Below, one piece after another: positions 35,047-44,797 of a stretch of 64,000 bases of DNA. Both the position numbers and the translations under genes were made by a program. The stretch comes from Saccharicrinis carchari. GTDB taxonomy: Bacteria > Bacteroidota > Bacteroidia > Bacteroidales > Marinilabiliaceae. Numbering within the stretch: the first letter of the stretch is position 1; each line of letters starts with the position of its first letter. The stretch lies in NCBI RefSeq assembly GCF_900182605.1, contig NZ_FXTB01000001.1, positions 434,001 through 498,000 on the forward strand, read 5' to 3'. The notes under the pieces were generated by a model that had not been told where the DNA came from, ran no database searches, and saw only the letters and a list, made by a program, of their open reading frames with translations.

Positions 35047-37728
35047 TTATTTTATGTTATCCTGTTTGGTGTTGTTGGCGGTATCTATGGCCTTGCAATA
35101 TTCTATCAGCGCCTCCATATTTTTATCGATTCCTTCAAAATCAAAATTGCTCGAATTCTGTGTTATATTTAAAGCTACTGTTTTTAGATAATCAAGGTTG
35201 AATTGCTGTGCAGTGTTATCCAGGCTTTGTATGAGCATTTTTATTTTTACCGAGGAATGTAGTTCTTTAATTTCCTTTATCAAGGGCAGTATCAACTGTT
35301 TAAGTTGTTGATTTATTTCCTCCATATTCTCAATGGGCGGCAAGGTAAAGGGTAGGGATTGTTTTTTACGGACAGACTTACTTTTTTTATGTTTAAGATG
35401 CCACGATAAAACAATGAGTAATTCGTTTAGATGAATGGGTTTTGATATAAAAAAACTAAATCCTTTGATACTGGTTTTAATGTTTTTTAAATCCGAAGTA
35501 GCCGTAATTGCAATTACCGGGATGTGCTTTAACTGAATATTGTTTTTTAATATTTGCATTGCTTCGCTACCGCCCATTAAAGGCATTTTAATATCCATCA
35601 ATATAAGATCGGGCACTATTTTTTTTGCCATTTCAATTGCCTGTATCCCGTTAATGGCTTCATGAATTTCGAGCTGATAGGGTTTCAGTAATCCTTTTAA
35701 AACCTGCCGGTCAATTTCTCTGTCGTCAACCAGCAATATTTTAGATGGATAAAACTGAATCCTATCGGTGTCGAATTGTACCTCCCGTGGTAATCCGGTT
35801 TCGCTGTCTAAAACAGTTATGTTGGGTATTTTAATCGTAAAAATACTGCCTCGGTTTAGCTTGCTTTTTACATCTATAAATCCACCCATTAATTTAACTA
35901 ACCTATCACTTATGGCCAGCCCCAACCCGGTGCCTTCGTAAAGTCGGTTGTCCTGATCGTCGGGCTGCCTGAAGTCGTCAAAAATATAATCTATTTGAGC
36001 CGACTCAATCCCTATACCCGAATCGGTAACCGCAATGAGCAGCTTATGTGTGTCGTCGCTAAGCTGCTGAATATGATAGCTTACCTGTACAAAACCCGAG
36101 GAAGTGAATTTTATGGCATTGCCAATAACGTTGATGAGCACTTGTTTTAAACGGAGGTCATCTATTAATATGGTTTTTGGGGTAGGGCATTTTTCAATTA
36201 TCTCAAAGGCAAGGCCTTTTTCCTGGGCTTGCACCTGAAATATTTTATTTATTTCGGCAAATAATTCTTTTATATTTACCTCTGTTAGTTGTAATTTAAG
36301 TTTACCGGCTTCAATTTTTGATAAATCTAATATTTCGTTGAGTAGGGATAATAGTGTTTTACCACTTTTTGTGATGGAAGAAAGGTAGTGATGTAAACTT
36401 GTATCTAAAATTTTCCTTTCCAATATCTCCGAAAAGCCCAATATGGCATTTAGGGGTGTTCTTATTTCGTGGCTCATGTTGGCCAAAAAGGAGCTTTTTG
36501 TTTTATTGGCTGCTTCGGCCAGTTCTTTGGCACGATGGAGCTCTATTTCGGAGAGTTTACGCTTGGTGATGTCGCGAAAACTCCATATGCGATCTACAAT
36601 TGTGTTGTCCATAATCTGTGGTCCCGAAAAACAATCAAGGTACCTGCCATCTTTCAACACAATTTCGATATTCACCTTGCTGTCGCTTAATATTATATTT
36701 TCTTTTGTTATTTGCCGGGACAGGGTGTTGTCGCTAATTTTCTCCTTCACCATTTTTTCAAAATCGGCTTTGCTTTCCAATAATGTGGTGGAGGGTATTT
36801 TCCATAGTTTACATAGCATCTGGTTTTTCAGTACAACATGGTTGTTTTTGTCGATAACAACAATGCCTGAGGTTGTAGATTCAATGGTAGCTTTAAGCAG
36901 CGATTGTTGCTCCTGCATTTTTATTTCCCTGTTTTTCCTTCCGGTAACATCCTGAAAATAACCTACTACGGTAACGGGATTACCCTCCATATCCCATTCG
37001 GAAAAAATACCTGTGCTCAACAACCATTTGTACCTGTTGTTATCCAATTCTATTTTAAAAGTCGATTCGTAAGTGGCACTCTTACCAATAATAAAATGGG
37101 TAAACTCTTTTTCGGCATCTTCCCTATAGGAAGGGTGGATATAGTTAAGCAACCATGATAGGTTAAGGTACCGTATGTCGATGTCCGTATCTTCAATAAT
37201 GGTTTTAAAAAAAGGATCTATCTTGAATTGTTGTGTGCCTAAATCGTATTTCCATATGGCAATTTTACCGTTTTTTGTTGCCAGTGAAAGCATATATTCC
37301 CGGTCGGCACTTTCCGAATGCGAAGAATAATGATTGTTTTGATTTTCGATACTCAGTAAATATCCGCTAAAATTGGTGCTATTATCTTCTGTGGCATTTA
37401 CTTGTGCTTCTACCTTATATTCAACTCCTTTTTCGGATATAAAAATAAAGGAGTGTACAATGCCTTCAGCATAACTTTGCTCATTGTTACAGAGGGTAGC
37501 GAAACAAATTTTTTGGCCACTATAGCTGTCGTAAAAATTAAGTACGTCATTTATATTCTTGCCTATTAACTTATCTTTGGTAAGGTCTGAATACAAACAT
37601 AATTGCGTATTTACAGCATGTATTATCCCTTTTTTATTGTAGGCAACAAAGCCTAAGTCCGACGAATTGAATATTTCAAAACTCAGATCCAGATTCTTTT
37701 TGTTGTTTACTCTTTTATTGTCAGGCAT
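35047..37728 (-). CDS. hybrid histidine kinase (PAS-PAS-PAS-HisKA-HATPase-REC-Hpt-like)
   Basis: An 893-residue cytoplasmic sensor without membrane helices. It has three PAS-like domains (about 15-125, 145-265 and 275-390), then HisKA with the phosphoacceptor His420 in NMSHEIRTPLNAILGF. The ATPase domain has N-box NVIGNAIKFTS and G-boxes DSGIGI and GTGLGLAI. The receiver domain has acceptor Asp712 in LILMDIKMP and Lys763 in ISKP. The last ~90 residues are helical and look like a degenerate Hpt domain without the His. Last gene of the minus-strand arm of the PKD cluster, 39 bases after the small secreted protein, which argues for a joint transcript. Confidence 0.92.
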   Translation of the reverse strand: MPDNKRVNNKKNLDLSFEIFNSSDLGFVAYNKKGIIHAVNTQLCLYSDLTKDKLIGKNINDVLNFYDSYSGQKICFATLCNNEQSYAEGIVHSFIFISEKGVEYKVEAQVNATEDNSTNFSGYLLSIENQNNHYSSHSESADREYMLSLATKNGKIAIWKYDLGTQQFKIDPFFKTIIEDTDIDIRYLNLSWLLNYIHPSYREDAEKEFTHFIIGKSATYESTFKIELDNNRYKWLLSTGIFSEWDMEGNPVTVVGYFQDVTGRKNREIKMQEQQSLLKATIESTTSGIVVIDKNNHVVLKNQMLCKLWKIPSTTLLESKADFEKMVKEKISDNTLSRQITKENIILSDSKVNIEIVLKDGRYLDCFSGPQIMDNTIVDRIWSFRDITKRKLSEIELHRAKELAEAANKTKSSFLANMSHEIRTPLNAILGFSEILERKILDTSLHHYLSSITKSGKTLLSLLNEILDLSKIEAGKLKLQLTEVNIKELFAEINKIFQVQAQEKGLAFEIIEKCPTPKTILIDDLRLKQVLINVIGNAIKFTSSGFVQVSYHIQQLSDDTHKLLIAVTDSGIGIESAQIDYIFDDFRQPDDQDNRLYEGTGLGLAISDRLVKLMGGFIDVKSKLNRGSIFTIKIPNITVLDSETGLPREVQFDTDRIQFYPSKILLVDDREIDRQVLKGLLKPYQLEIHEAINGIQAIEMAKKIVPDLILMDIKMPLMGGSEAMQILKNNIQLKHIPVIAITATSDLKNIKTSIKGFSFFISKPIHLNELLIVLSWHLKHKKSKSVRKKQSLPFTLPPIENMEEINQQLKQLILPLIKEIKELHSSVKIKMLIQSLDNTAQQFNLDYLKTVALNITQNSSNFDFEGIDKNMEALIEYCKAIDTANNTKQDNIK

Positions 37729-37767
37729 TTTTAATGTTACACTGGTTGATAAGTGCGTGCAGATAAA

Positions 37768-38196
37768 TTATTTATAGGCAATTTTAAAGCCTGCACATTC
37801 ATAGGTATTGGAGCTTTGCCAATTGGGAGCTGATATTTCGATTAATAGCTTTTGGGTGTTGTCTACCTTAAATACTTTTGTGTCACACAATCCTTCGGCC
37901 GAATTATCGTATAATATTTTATTGTTGATTGGGCTAATGATTTTAAATTGCAACACGCCCATTTTGGGTTTAGAATAGGTGGAAAAAAAATATTCTTTTC
38001 CACCGAAAACATTTAGCATTATCGCCACTTTTCTTCCCCTGCGCATTTTGATAGATCGTGAGGAGGTACTCAGCGTATAAGATTTATCGGGCGATTTACA
38101 TTTTTTGTAGGTGTTGGAGCAGCCGTTGGCATCGGCTATAGTGCCGGTTAAGCTAAGGATGCCTACAAGTAGTATACTGTATATTTTTTTTTTCAT
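37768..38196 (-). CDS. small secreted protein, paralogue of the one at 51067
   Basis: The ATG at 38196 is chosen because it starts a clean signal peptide (MKKKIYSILLVGILSLTG); an upstream in-frame ATG at 38292 would add 32 residues that overlap the repeat region and read as non-signal sequence. The mature part is about 115 residues and beta-rich, with four Cys. Conserved points shared with the 51067 protein: a Cys-rich start followed by PDKSYTL, FGGKEYFFSTY, VLQFKIISP, a DN pair, KLLIEISAPN and CAGFKIAY. The family is unknown to me. It sits between the lipoprotein and the hybrid kinase. Confidence 0.75.
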   Translation of the reverse strand: MKKKIYSILLVGILSLTGTIADANGCSNTYKKCKSPDKSYTLSTSSRSIKMRRGRKVAIMLNVFGGKEYFFSTYSKPKMGVLQFKIISPINNKILYDNSAEGLCDTKVFKVDNTQKLLIEISAPNWQSSNTYECAGFKIAYK

Positions 38197-38228
38197 AGGT
38201 TTTAAGTTGATTTCATTTGCCACTAACT

Positions 38229-38315
38229 TGTCCCGCCATAGCGGGATAGCCTGCCCCGATTTTTCATCGTGGGAACTCGCTATTATAATCATTCTCCTCC
38301 CGCTAAGGCGGGACA
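38229..38315. repeat. pair of inverted 18-bp palindromic repeats
   Basis: TGTCCCGCCATAGCGGGA at 38229-38246 and its reverse complement with one mismatch at 38298-38315. Each copy is itself a hairpin (TCCCGC with GCGGGA). The two lie 51 bases apart in the 207-base gap between the lipoprotein and small-secreted-protein genes. Much more GC-rich than the surroundings, like dispersed REP-type elements. Confidence 0.65.
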
Positions 38316-38403
38316 GGTAGTGTGGGAGAGAACTCTCCTAGCTTGCCCGCTTCTTCGGGGGCTCGTTTCATAACCTCAAATACTAAATAGCAAAACAATG
38401 AAC

Positions 38404-39300
38404 TTATTGCCTAATCATTTTGGTTCTGAAATCTTGCACATTATCCGAGAATATAAAATAGTTCTCCTCAGTTAAGGTAATTTCATTTTTACTTTCGATG
38501 CGTAACGAACCATTGGATTGTTGGTTTACTTGTGGATCACCGAATTCTATATTTAGATTGTTGTACGATTTTTCCAGCACGTGTAAATCATTGATCAAAT
38601 CGCTGAGGGCTGGATTGCTTTCGTAGGTTTTAACCATCGTTACAATGTCCTGGAATAATAATTTTTGTTCGGCAATACGATCAATGGCATTTTTTTGCTT
38701 GTCAAAGTCAACGTGCGAGCTGGTGGTCAGGTACAAGCTTTCGATAAAGGCTCCAGCTGAAAGCAGCGATAGGGTTTTTCCATTATCGTACTCCTGGAGG
38801 TAGCTGATAACCGTATCGTATAGTTCACGCGAAACCGCATACATCGAATCCGGTTCCAGGGTAGCATCCAGTATCCTCATCTGTTGTTCTTTAGAGAAGT
38901 TGGGGTTAATGTTTAGTTCTTTTAACAGATAATCTACGGTGGAGATGTATTCGCCAGCAAAATCACTTTTGTTAAAGGCCGAAATATAAGCCAAATCAGC
39001 AAAGTAAATTCCACAGATTAGGGCTTTCTTTTCGTAGCCCTCATACATCTTGGCCAGTTTAGAGTTGTGCATTAAACTGGGATCAAATTTTACCTTATTG
39101 TCATTAATGTAGGTAATAATTTCTTCGGGTGACGGCAGAGCATAAAAGACGGCATCGATTGAATCAATAATGTTAATGGATTCAAAATCTAACAATGGAT
39201 CCGTGTTCTCGTCAATTTTTTGGTTGCTACTACATCCGTTACAGGCACTTAAAACCAGGGCAAGGCCTATCATTGTGGGTAAAATAATTTTTTTTATCAT
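38404..39300 (-). CDS. lipoprotein of unknown function
   Basis: A 298-residue protein with a lipobox (LALVLSACNG, Cys20). The mature part is mostly helical and acidic, with no recognised domain; segments such as SAGAFIESLYLTTS and ISTVDYLLKELNINPN are typical of all-alpha periplasmic proteins. It lies 42 bases after the REC/pseudokinase gene and is probably part of the PKD transcript. Confidence 0.75.
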   Translation of the reverse strand: MIKKIILPTMIGLALVLSACNGCSSNQKIDENTDPLLDFESINIIDSIDAVFYALPSPEEIITYINDNKVKFDPSLMHNSKLAKMYEGYEKKALICGIYFADLAYISAFNKSDFAGEYISTVDYLLKELNINPNFSKEQQMRILDATLEPDSMYAVSRELYDTVISYLQEYDNGKTLSLLSAGAFIESLYLTTSSHVDFDKQKNAIDRIAEQKLLFQDIVTMVKTYESNPALSDLINDLHVLEKSYNNLNIEFGDPQVNQQSNGSLRIESKNEITLTEENYFIFSDNVQDFRTKMIRQ

Positions 39301-39342
39301 AAAAATGTTTTTTTTCTTACGTTTAAATGACGTTTTATCCTT

Positions 39343-40446
39343 TTAACTATTAAATGTCCATACAAACGACATGGACGCTTTGGTATCTTGTTTTATTTCA
39401 AACGTACCTTGATGAAAATCCATTACCAAATCGGCATACGAAAAATACAGCAAGGTTTCTTCGGGCATTGTATTTGTATCTTTACAGTCCCAATTGGGAG
39501 GATTAAAGGTCATTACAAGCTCTTTTTTATGTTGTAATATATTTAAATAAATATGGATACGTGAATCGTGTTCAATATGTTTGAAAATTGTATCTAAAAT
39601 TCCCAAAAAAGAGTTTTTTATTAAATCTTTGTTGGCTTTTAATTTAATGCTGTCATCTATCTCACACACGGGGTTCAGGTTTTTGCTGTCAATTAACCCA
39701 TCCTCTTGTAAAAGTATATGTTCAATTAGGCCGTTAAGATAAAACTCTTGGAATTCAATATTTTCGTTGTTGTTTATTTGGGTAATCTGACTGGCCATTT
39801 TTACAATAAAGGCAAGGTTAACCGTAGAATGTTCCAGTAAATTTATGGTTTCCGACATGCGCGACGATTCCGCCGAATGTTTAATCAGATTAACCACCCT
39901 ATTAATGTCATTCAGTGGCGAGGCTATTTCTCGTCCTATAAAAGATAAAAACTTGTCTTTGGTTTGCGTTAAAGCCTGTAAACGTTTGTTTGATTCTTCG
40001 AGTTCCAGCGTACGTTCCCTTACTTTTTGTTCCAAATCCCGGTTGGTATTCAATAATCTTTCTTTGCTTTTTTTTAATTCTATGTGGGTAGATACCCTTG
40101 CCAGGAGCTCCGAAGTGTCAAAAGGTTTCGAAATAAAATCTTGTCCACCAACATTAAAGCCTTGCACGGTGCTTTCTTTATCGTTTTTTGCCGAGAGGTA
40201 TATAATGGGCATAATGTTGTTTTCCGGATCTTGTCGTATGATCTCACAAACTTCAAAACCGTTTATTTCGGGCATCATGATATCCAATAAAATTAAATCA
40301 AATTTATCGTGGCGAAGCCATTGTAGTGCTTCTTTACCACCCAATGCCACCTCTAAATCATAATGGTTGTCGTTTAGAATATTGCCTAATAATTGTATGT
40401 TTTTTGGATTGTCGTCCACCACCAGTATCCTGCCTTTTTTCTCCAT
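39343..40446 (-). CDS. response regulator fused to a histidine-kinase-like module lacking the His
   Basis: A 367-residue protein. Residues 5-120 form a complete receiver domain (VVDDNPKN, acceptor Asp55 in LILLDIMMPE, Lys107 in ISKPFD). A coiled coil follows (about 121-163, rich in Glu, Lys and Leu), and then a HisKA-like segment. Where kinases read F-x-x-x-x-S-H-E-I-R-T-P-L, this one reads FLSFIGREIASPLNDI, with Arg172 at the His position. The C-terminal part has the fold-length of an ATPase domain but no N-box Asn or DxGxG motif. It starts 4 bases after the PKD gene, so it is surely co-transcribed. Likely a phospho-responsive adaptor, not a kinase or DNA-binding regulator. Confidence 0.85.
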   Translation of the reverse strand: MEKKGRILVVDDNPKNIQLLGNILNDNHYDLEVALGGKEALQWLRHDKFDLILLDIMMPEINGFEVCEIIRQDPENNIMPIIYLSAKNDKESTVQGFNVGGQDFISKPFDTSELLARVSTHIELKKSKERLLNTNRDLEQKVRERTLELEESNKRLQALTQTKDKFLSFIGREIASPLNDINRVVNLIKHSAESSRMSETINLLEHSTVNLAFIVKMASQITQINNNENIEFQEFYLNGLIEHILLQEDGLIDSKNLNPVCEIDDSIKLKANKDLIKNSFLGILDTIFKHIEHDSRIHIYLNILQHKKELVMTFNPPNWDCKDTNTMPEETLLYFSYADLVMDFHQGTFEIKQDTKASMSFVWTFNS

Positions 40447-40450
40447 TTAC

Positions 40451-43400
40451 TTATCTTAATAAATTGAAAGATCCTTTTTTCTCTAACATGTCGTCGTTGT
40501 AGGTCACTACTTTTACAACGTAATTATAAGTGTCTGCTATTTGTGGATTACCTTTAAATTTGCCATCCCACCCTTTCTTTAAATTGTCTGTTTCAAAAAC
40601 TATCTGTCCCAGGCGGTTAAACACCCTAAAATAGACTAGCTTCTTTAGTCCCCATCCCTTTACGTAAATTATATCGTTTATGTTATCATTATTTGGTGTA
40701 AAAGCGGTAGGAACATCTACCGAATACTTTTTTTCTACCTTTACTTTAGCTTTGTAAACTTCGGTAAAACAATTACTTGTGTCGGTTACGCTTACCATAT
40801 ATTCAGTGCTGTTTAAGGGCGATAAAATTGGGTTTGGGCAATTGGTACACGATATTCCGGGTGCATCTTCCCAGGTATAAGTTTTAATGTTGTTGCGGTA
40901 TAGGTTTAACTGTACCGTTTCGCCAATAATAATGGTGGTATCAATGGGTTCTAAAACGGGTATTTGCTGTACGGTAACACGTACAGAATCTTTATTTACG
41001 CAGGAGTTTTGGTCGGTAACGCTAACCCTAAAAGTGGTGTTTTTAACAGGATTGGCTATGGGAGCGTCAATGTTCAAATCGTCCAGATATGGTGAATGAT
41101 CCCAGCGGTAGGCAATTCCTCCGTAGGCTTGCAACAACAAATTGTTGCCAACGCAGATAAAAGTATCGGGTGAGGTAGTTATTGTAGGCAGGGGATGAGC
41201 TGTAATAGCATCAACGAGCGTATCGCTACAACCAAAACTGTCCTTCGCAACAAGTTTTAGCGGATAGGTTCCGTTGGTTTTGTATACAAACGAAGGACTG
41301 GCTTCATTGCTCTCCATTCCGTTGCCACTTTGCCATTGATAGTTAACGGCATTTTCAGATTGGTTGATAACACGCATATTAAAAGGAATACATCCACTAT
41401 TGTTGTCGTCAGGATAAATAAATTTGGCTTTTACCTGTTCCCTAATAAAAATTGTATCGGTAATTATTTTGTTGCACTCAAACTTGCTATCTGATTTAAG
41501 CAATAATAAGGGGTACAGATAGCCCGATTGCTTATATCTATGTTTACTCTCCAAGTCAGTTGATATGCTACCATCCCTGAAGTCCCAAACAACGGATGAC
41601 AGGTTATTTTCGTTTTTCACTCCAAATGTAAGTTCACTGTTAAAACAGGCAGTATCCGGAAGTGCAATTTCGGCATAAGGTCCTTTAACGCGGATAAAAT
41701 CGGCTTTGGTGAGTGTATCGGCGCAACCATTGGCCGAATAGGCTATTAGCGACACCTGATAATTTCCGGGTTTGGTATAGATGTGCTGTGGTTTACTTAG
41801 GGTGGAACCGTCGAGGTTATCCCCGAACATCCATTTTTGGGTGCCCGGTTTCGAATAGTTTGTTTCGTTACTAAACAGTACGGGAAAAGGGTAGCAATTG
41901 GATTCCTGTTGATTACTGGTAAATTGAGCTACTGGCGGCGCTTCGGTATTAATATATGATGGTTCGGTGTGTTTGAGCTCGCATCCATGGTGGTCAGTTA
42001 TTGTAAGTGATACATCGTAGATGCCCGGATGACTATATACATGTTTTGGGTTTCGGAGTGTACTTTGATTTCCATCGCCAAAGTCCCATAAAAAGTCGCT
42101 CACGTTGCTCTTGGATCGATCCCAAAATAGCAGTGTATCGTTGATACAGGCATTAAGTTTAGAAACTGTAAAGGCCGCGTGCGGATCTATCACTTTAATT
42201 TCGTTTTTAAGCAACATACTCGATGTACAGCCTTTTTCGTTGGTCAGAGAAAGTCGCACATTGTAGTTGCCAAAAGCCTGGTATTCATGTGTAGGATTTT
42301 CCTGGTTGGATGTGGTGCCGTCGCCAAAATCCCATTCCCACCGGGTAATAGGTAACTCGTGCTCACTTAAGTTATTAAACTGGTATTTAACAGGCATGCA
42401 TCCATCTACATAATCGTTAGTAAATTTACTTAGCGGATTAAAAATTTTTATTTCTTTCCGTAGGGTGTCCGTACAATTGTTTCGGTCCTTTACCACTAGT
42501 TGAGCAACAAAGGTACCTTTGTGTTTGTATTTATGTACTATAGGGTCGTCGCTAAACTCCACCGTGGTATTGTCGCCAAAATCCCACAAATATTTTTTAT
42601 ACATTCCGTTGAAATCAAAGGAGGCGGCGTCGCTACTTTGGCTGGCATCGAATCGCAGCGCGGTGTTGGCACATGGACCGGTGCCGGTGGTGTCAAAAAC
42701 AGCTTGTGGGTCGGATATTAGTATATTGTTATGGTAGGAAAACGAGCAGGTACTACCCGCTTTGTGGGCCTTGAGCACTACTGCATATATTCCTTTTTGC
42801 GTATACGTGTGTGAAAAGTTAGTTCCTGCATTTACGATGGAATCACCATCGTCAAAATAACAGGTGTAAGAATCTGCATCTATCAGGTCGATGGTAAAAT
42901 CGGCGGTGTAGGGCGAGTCGCAATTTTGTATTCTGCTGTATTTGGCAATAGGTCCTTTAATGTATACGGCCTTATCTTTTTTTGTGGAACTGATGCAGCC
43001 GTTGTGGGTAACTTGTAATTTTACATCCATATAGCCCGTATCGGTATAATGATGCATGGGTATGCCCATTTCACTTTTCATGCCATCACCGAAATCCCAT
43101 ACAATATCGTCAAAAAGAGGAGCATTGTTGGTTATATCAATAAATTCTACTGCCTCGCTGGCACAAAAAATGTTTTTATCCTTAACCTTAAAGTCAGCCT
43201 CTACTTTTTGCCCTGCCGAAATAGTGATACTGCTGTTGGCGGTGCACCCTCGTTCGGTTGTGGCAGACAGGTATACATTGTACTTACCCACCTCATTATA
43301 TGTGTAATGAAAAGCGTCTTCTGTGCTCGGATCTCCTTTGTCGGTTTTCCAGGTAATACCACTAATATGATCCAGCGGTGTGTCGTATGTAATGGTGTGA

Positions 43401-44797
43401 TCAAATTTTATGTCGATAGGCGTACAACCCGATGTGGGTCTGTCGCTGGTAATCTTAACTTGTGGCAGCACTATCTGCAAAACATCTTTTTTTACCACCT
43501 TGGCCTTGCAGCCATGTTTGCTGGTGACGATAAGTGTGGTGGTATGGTTTTGTTTTTTATGTTTACTGAGTTCTTCGCTTGAGGTGTAGGTGTGCATAGG
43601 TGTTTTCTGGTCTGAGGTTTCATCTTTTCCAAAAATCCAGTTATAGCTTTCCATTGGGTCGCCCGTAGCATTGTAAGTAATATCTACAGGTACCTGGCAT
43701 GCAAAACTATCTGATATTGTAAAGTCAGCTTTTACTTCCTCAACATGAATAAGGGCAGTAGTTCTACTTGTACATTCATAGTTTTCAATCACCAACTCCA
43801 CTACATAATCGCCCGGTTGGGTATAAATATGTGATGGATTGATTTCAGTGGAATTTTTTCCGTCGCCAAAATCCCACTTGTTTATCCGGTTGTTTATAGA
43901 GGTGTTGGTAAATAATACGGGTGTGTTGGGGCAAACAGTGTCTGCAATTAAGGTAAAGCCAGCCAAGGTATTGCTTACTTCTATTAACTCTTTAAATACA
44001 ATGGAGTCGCTGCAGCCCAAATCGTCTGTTACAGTTAACGAAACATCGTAGCTGCCTGCCTGGGTATATTGATGTGCCGGACTTTGCTGGTGCGAAAATT
44101 GTTGATCGCCAAAATCCCATTTATAACTTAAGTCGCCTATTCCGTATGATTGGTTGTTGAATTGTGTATTTAAAATGCCCTTGCAGGAGAAACGTTCCTT
44201 GACTTCAAAAATAGCCGTGGGTTTTTTTGCGATAATTAATTCGTCGATAGAGGTTTTACTTATGCAACCATTTTTGTCGGTATAAATTAATGTAACACTG
44301 TATATTCCGGGTTGTTGAAAGGTATGAACAGGGTTTGGGTCGGTACTGAAAATGCCATCTCCAAAATCCCATAAGTAATTATCGTTAGTTGTGGTGGACG
44401 AAATATGGCTTATGAAATGTATGTCAAATGGAGCGCATTGTTCCGTGGGACTATCGGGCGTAAAGCTTACCACTGGCGCATCGTAAATATGGATAAAATT
44501 TTCCTTAGTAAGAGATTGGCTGTTATCCCCATCAGTAACGGTTAAGCTTACGGTATACCTTCCCACAGAAGTATACGTGTAATGCGGATTTGGTTCCGTG
44601 GAGGTGTTGCCGTCGCCAAAATCCCATAAATAGGTCAGGTTTCCTTCGTTGGGCGTTTTATTAACAAAATTAACTTGTAAGGGTACGCAACCTTCTTGGG
44701 TTTTAGACGTAAAGTTGACAACGACTTGAGAGTTTACGTGAATAAACGAAAAAATAACAATGAAATGAAAAGAAAAAAAACGAAGATGTTTATTCAT
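40451..44797 (-). CDS. giant PKD-repeat surface protein with gliding-motility-type (T9SS type B) C-terminal domain
   Basis: A 1448-residue secreted protein. After a signal peptide (FSFHFIVIFSFIHVNSQ) I count about fourteen PKD-like repeats, most with a WDFGDG core; several are divergent (for example YNWIFGKDET, YTCYFDDGDS). Two Ig-like segments follow (about 1225-1355). The C-terminal ~90 residues have the type B sorting signature: VPTAFTPNNDNINDIIYVKG, YFRVFNRLGQIVFET, GWDGKFKGN. Such domains direct type IX secretion and depend on a PorP/SprF partner, which is encoded divergently at 44916. It heads the minus-strand transcript with the REC/pseudokinase gene. Confidence 0.94.
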   Translation of the reverse strand: MNKHLRFFSFHFIVIFSFIHVNSQVVVNFTSKTQEGCVPLQVNFVNKTPNEGNLTYLWDFGDGNTSTEPNPHYTYTSVGRYTVSLTVTDGDNSQSLTKENFIHIYDAPVVSFTPDSPTEQCAPFDIHFISHISSTTTNDNYLWDFGDGIFSTDPNPVHTFQQPGIYSVTLIYTDKNGCISKTSIDELIIAKKPTAIFEVKERFSCKGILNTQFNNQSYGIGDLSYKWDFGDQQFSHQQSPAHQYTQAGSYDVSLTVTDDLGCSDSIVFKELIEVSNTLAGFTLIADTVCPNTPVLFTNTSINNRINKWDFGDGKNSTEINPSHIYTQPGDYVVELVIENYECTSRTTALIHVEEVKADFTISDSFACQVPVDITYNATGDPMESYNWIFGKDETSDQKTPMHTYTSSEELSKHKKQNHTTTLIVTSKHGCKAKVVKKDVLQIVLPQVKITSDRPTSGCTPIDIKFDHTITYDTPLDHISGITWKTDKGDPSTEDAFHYTYNEVGKYNVYLSATTERGCTANSSITISAGQKVEADFKVKDKNIFCASEAVEFIDITNNAPLFDDIVWDFGDGMKSEMGIPMHHYTDTGYMDVKLQVTHNGCISSTKKDKAVYIKGPIAKYSRIQNCDSPYTADFTIDLIDADSYTCYFDDGDSIVNAGTNFSHTYTQKGIYAVVLKAHKAGSTCSFSYHNNILISDPQAVFDTTGTGPCANTALRFDASQSSDAASFDFNGMYKKYLWDFGDNTTVEFSDDPIVHKYKHKGTFVAQLVVKDRNNCTDTLRKEIKIFNPLSKFTNDYVDGCMPVKYQFNNLSEHELPITRWEWDFGDGTTSNQENPTHEYQAFGNYNVRLSLTNEKGCTSSMLLKNEIKVIDPHAAFTVSKLNACINDTLLFWDRSKSNVSDFLWDFGDGNQSTLRNPKHVYSHPGIYDVSLTITDHHGCELKHTEPSYINTEAPPVAQFTSNQQESNCYPFPVLFSNETNYSKPGTQKWMFGDNLDGSTLSKPQHIYTKPGNYQVSLIAYSANGCADTLTKADFIRVKGPYAEIALPDTACFNSELTFGVKNENNLSSVVWDFRDGSISTDLESKHRYKQSGYLYPLLLLKSDSKFECNKIITDTIFIREQVKAKFIYPDDNNSGCIPFNMRVINQSENAVNYQWQSGNGMESNEASPSFVYKTNGTYPLKLVAKDSFGCSDTLVDAITAHPLPTITTSPDTFICVGNNLLLQAYGGIAYRWDHSPYLDDLNIDAPIANPVKNTTFRVSVTDQNSCVNKDSVRVTVQQIPVLEPIDTTIIIGETVQLNLYRNNIKTYTWEDAPGISCTNCPNPILSPLNSTEYMVSVTDTSNCFTEVYKAKVKVEKKYSVDVPTAFTPNNDNINDIIYVKGWGLKKLVYFRVFNRLGQIVFETDNLKKGWDGKFKGNPQIADTYNYVVKVVTYNDDMLEKKGSFNLLR

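Noticed and set aside
43049-43582. A 177-codon open frame on the plus strand inside the PKD gene
   Set aside because: Antisense to a repeat-rich coding region with strong domain evidence; length is explained by the biased codon pattern.
40451-44797. Recurring TGGGATTTTGGCGA-like segments considered as a DNA repeat array or CRISPR
   Set aside because: They code for the WDFGDG cores of PKD repeats, have irregular spacing, and no spacer/repeat structure or cas gene is present.
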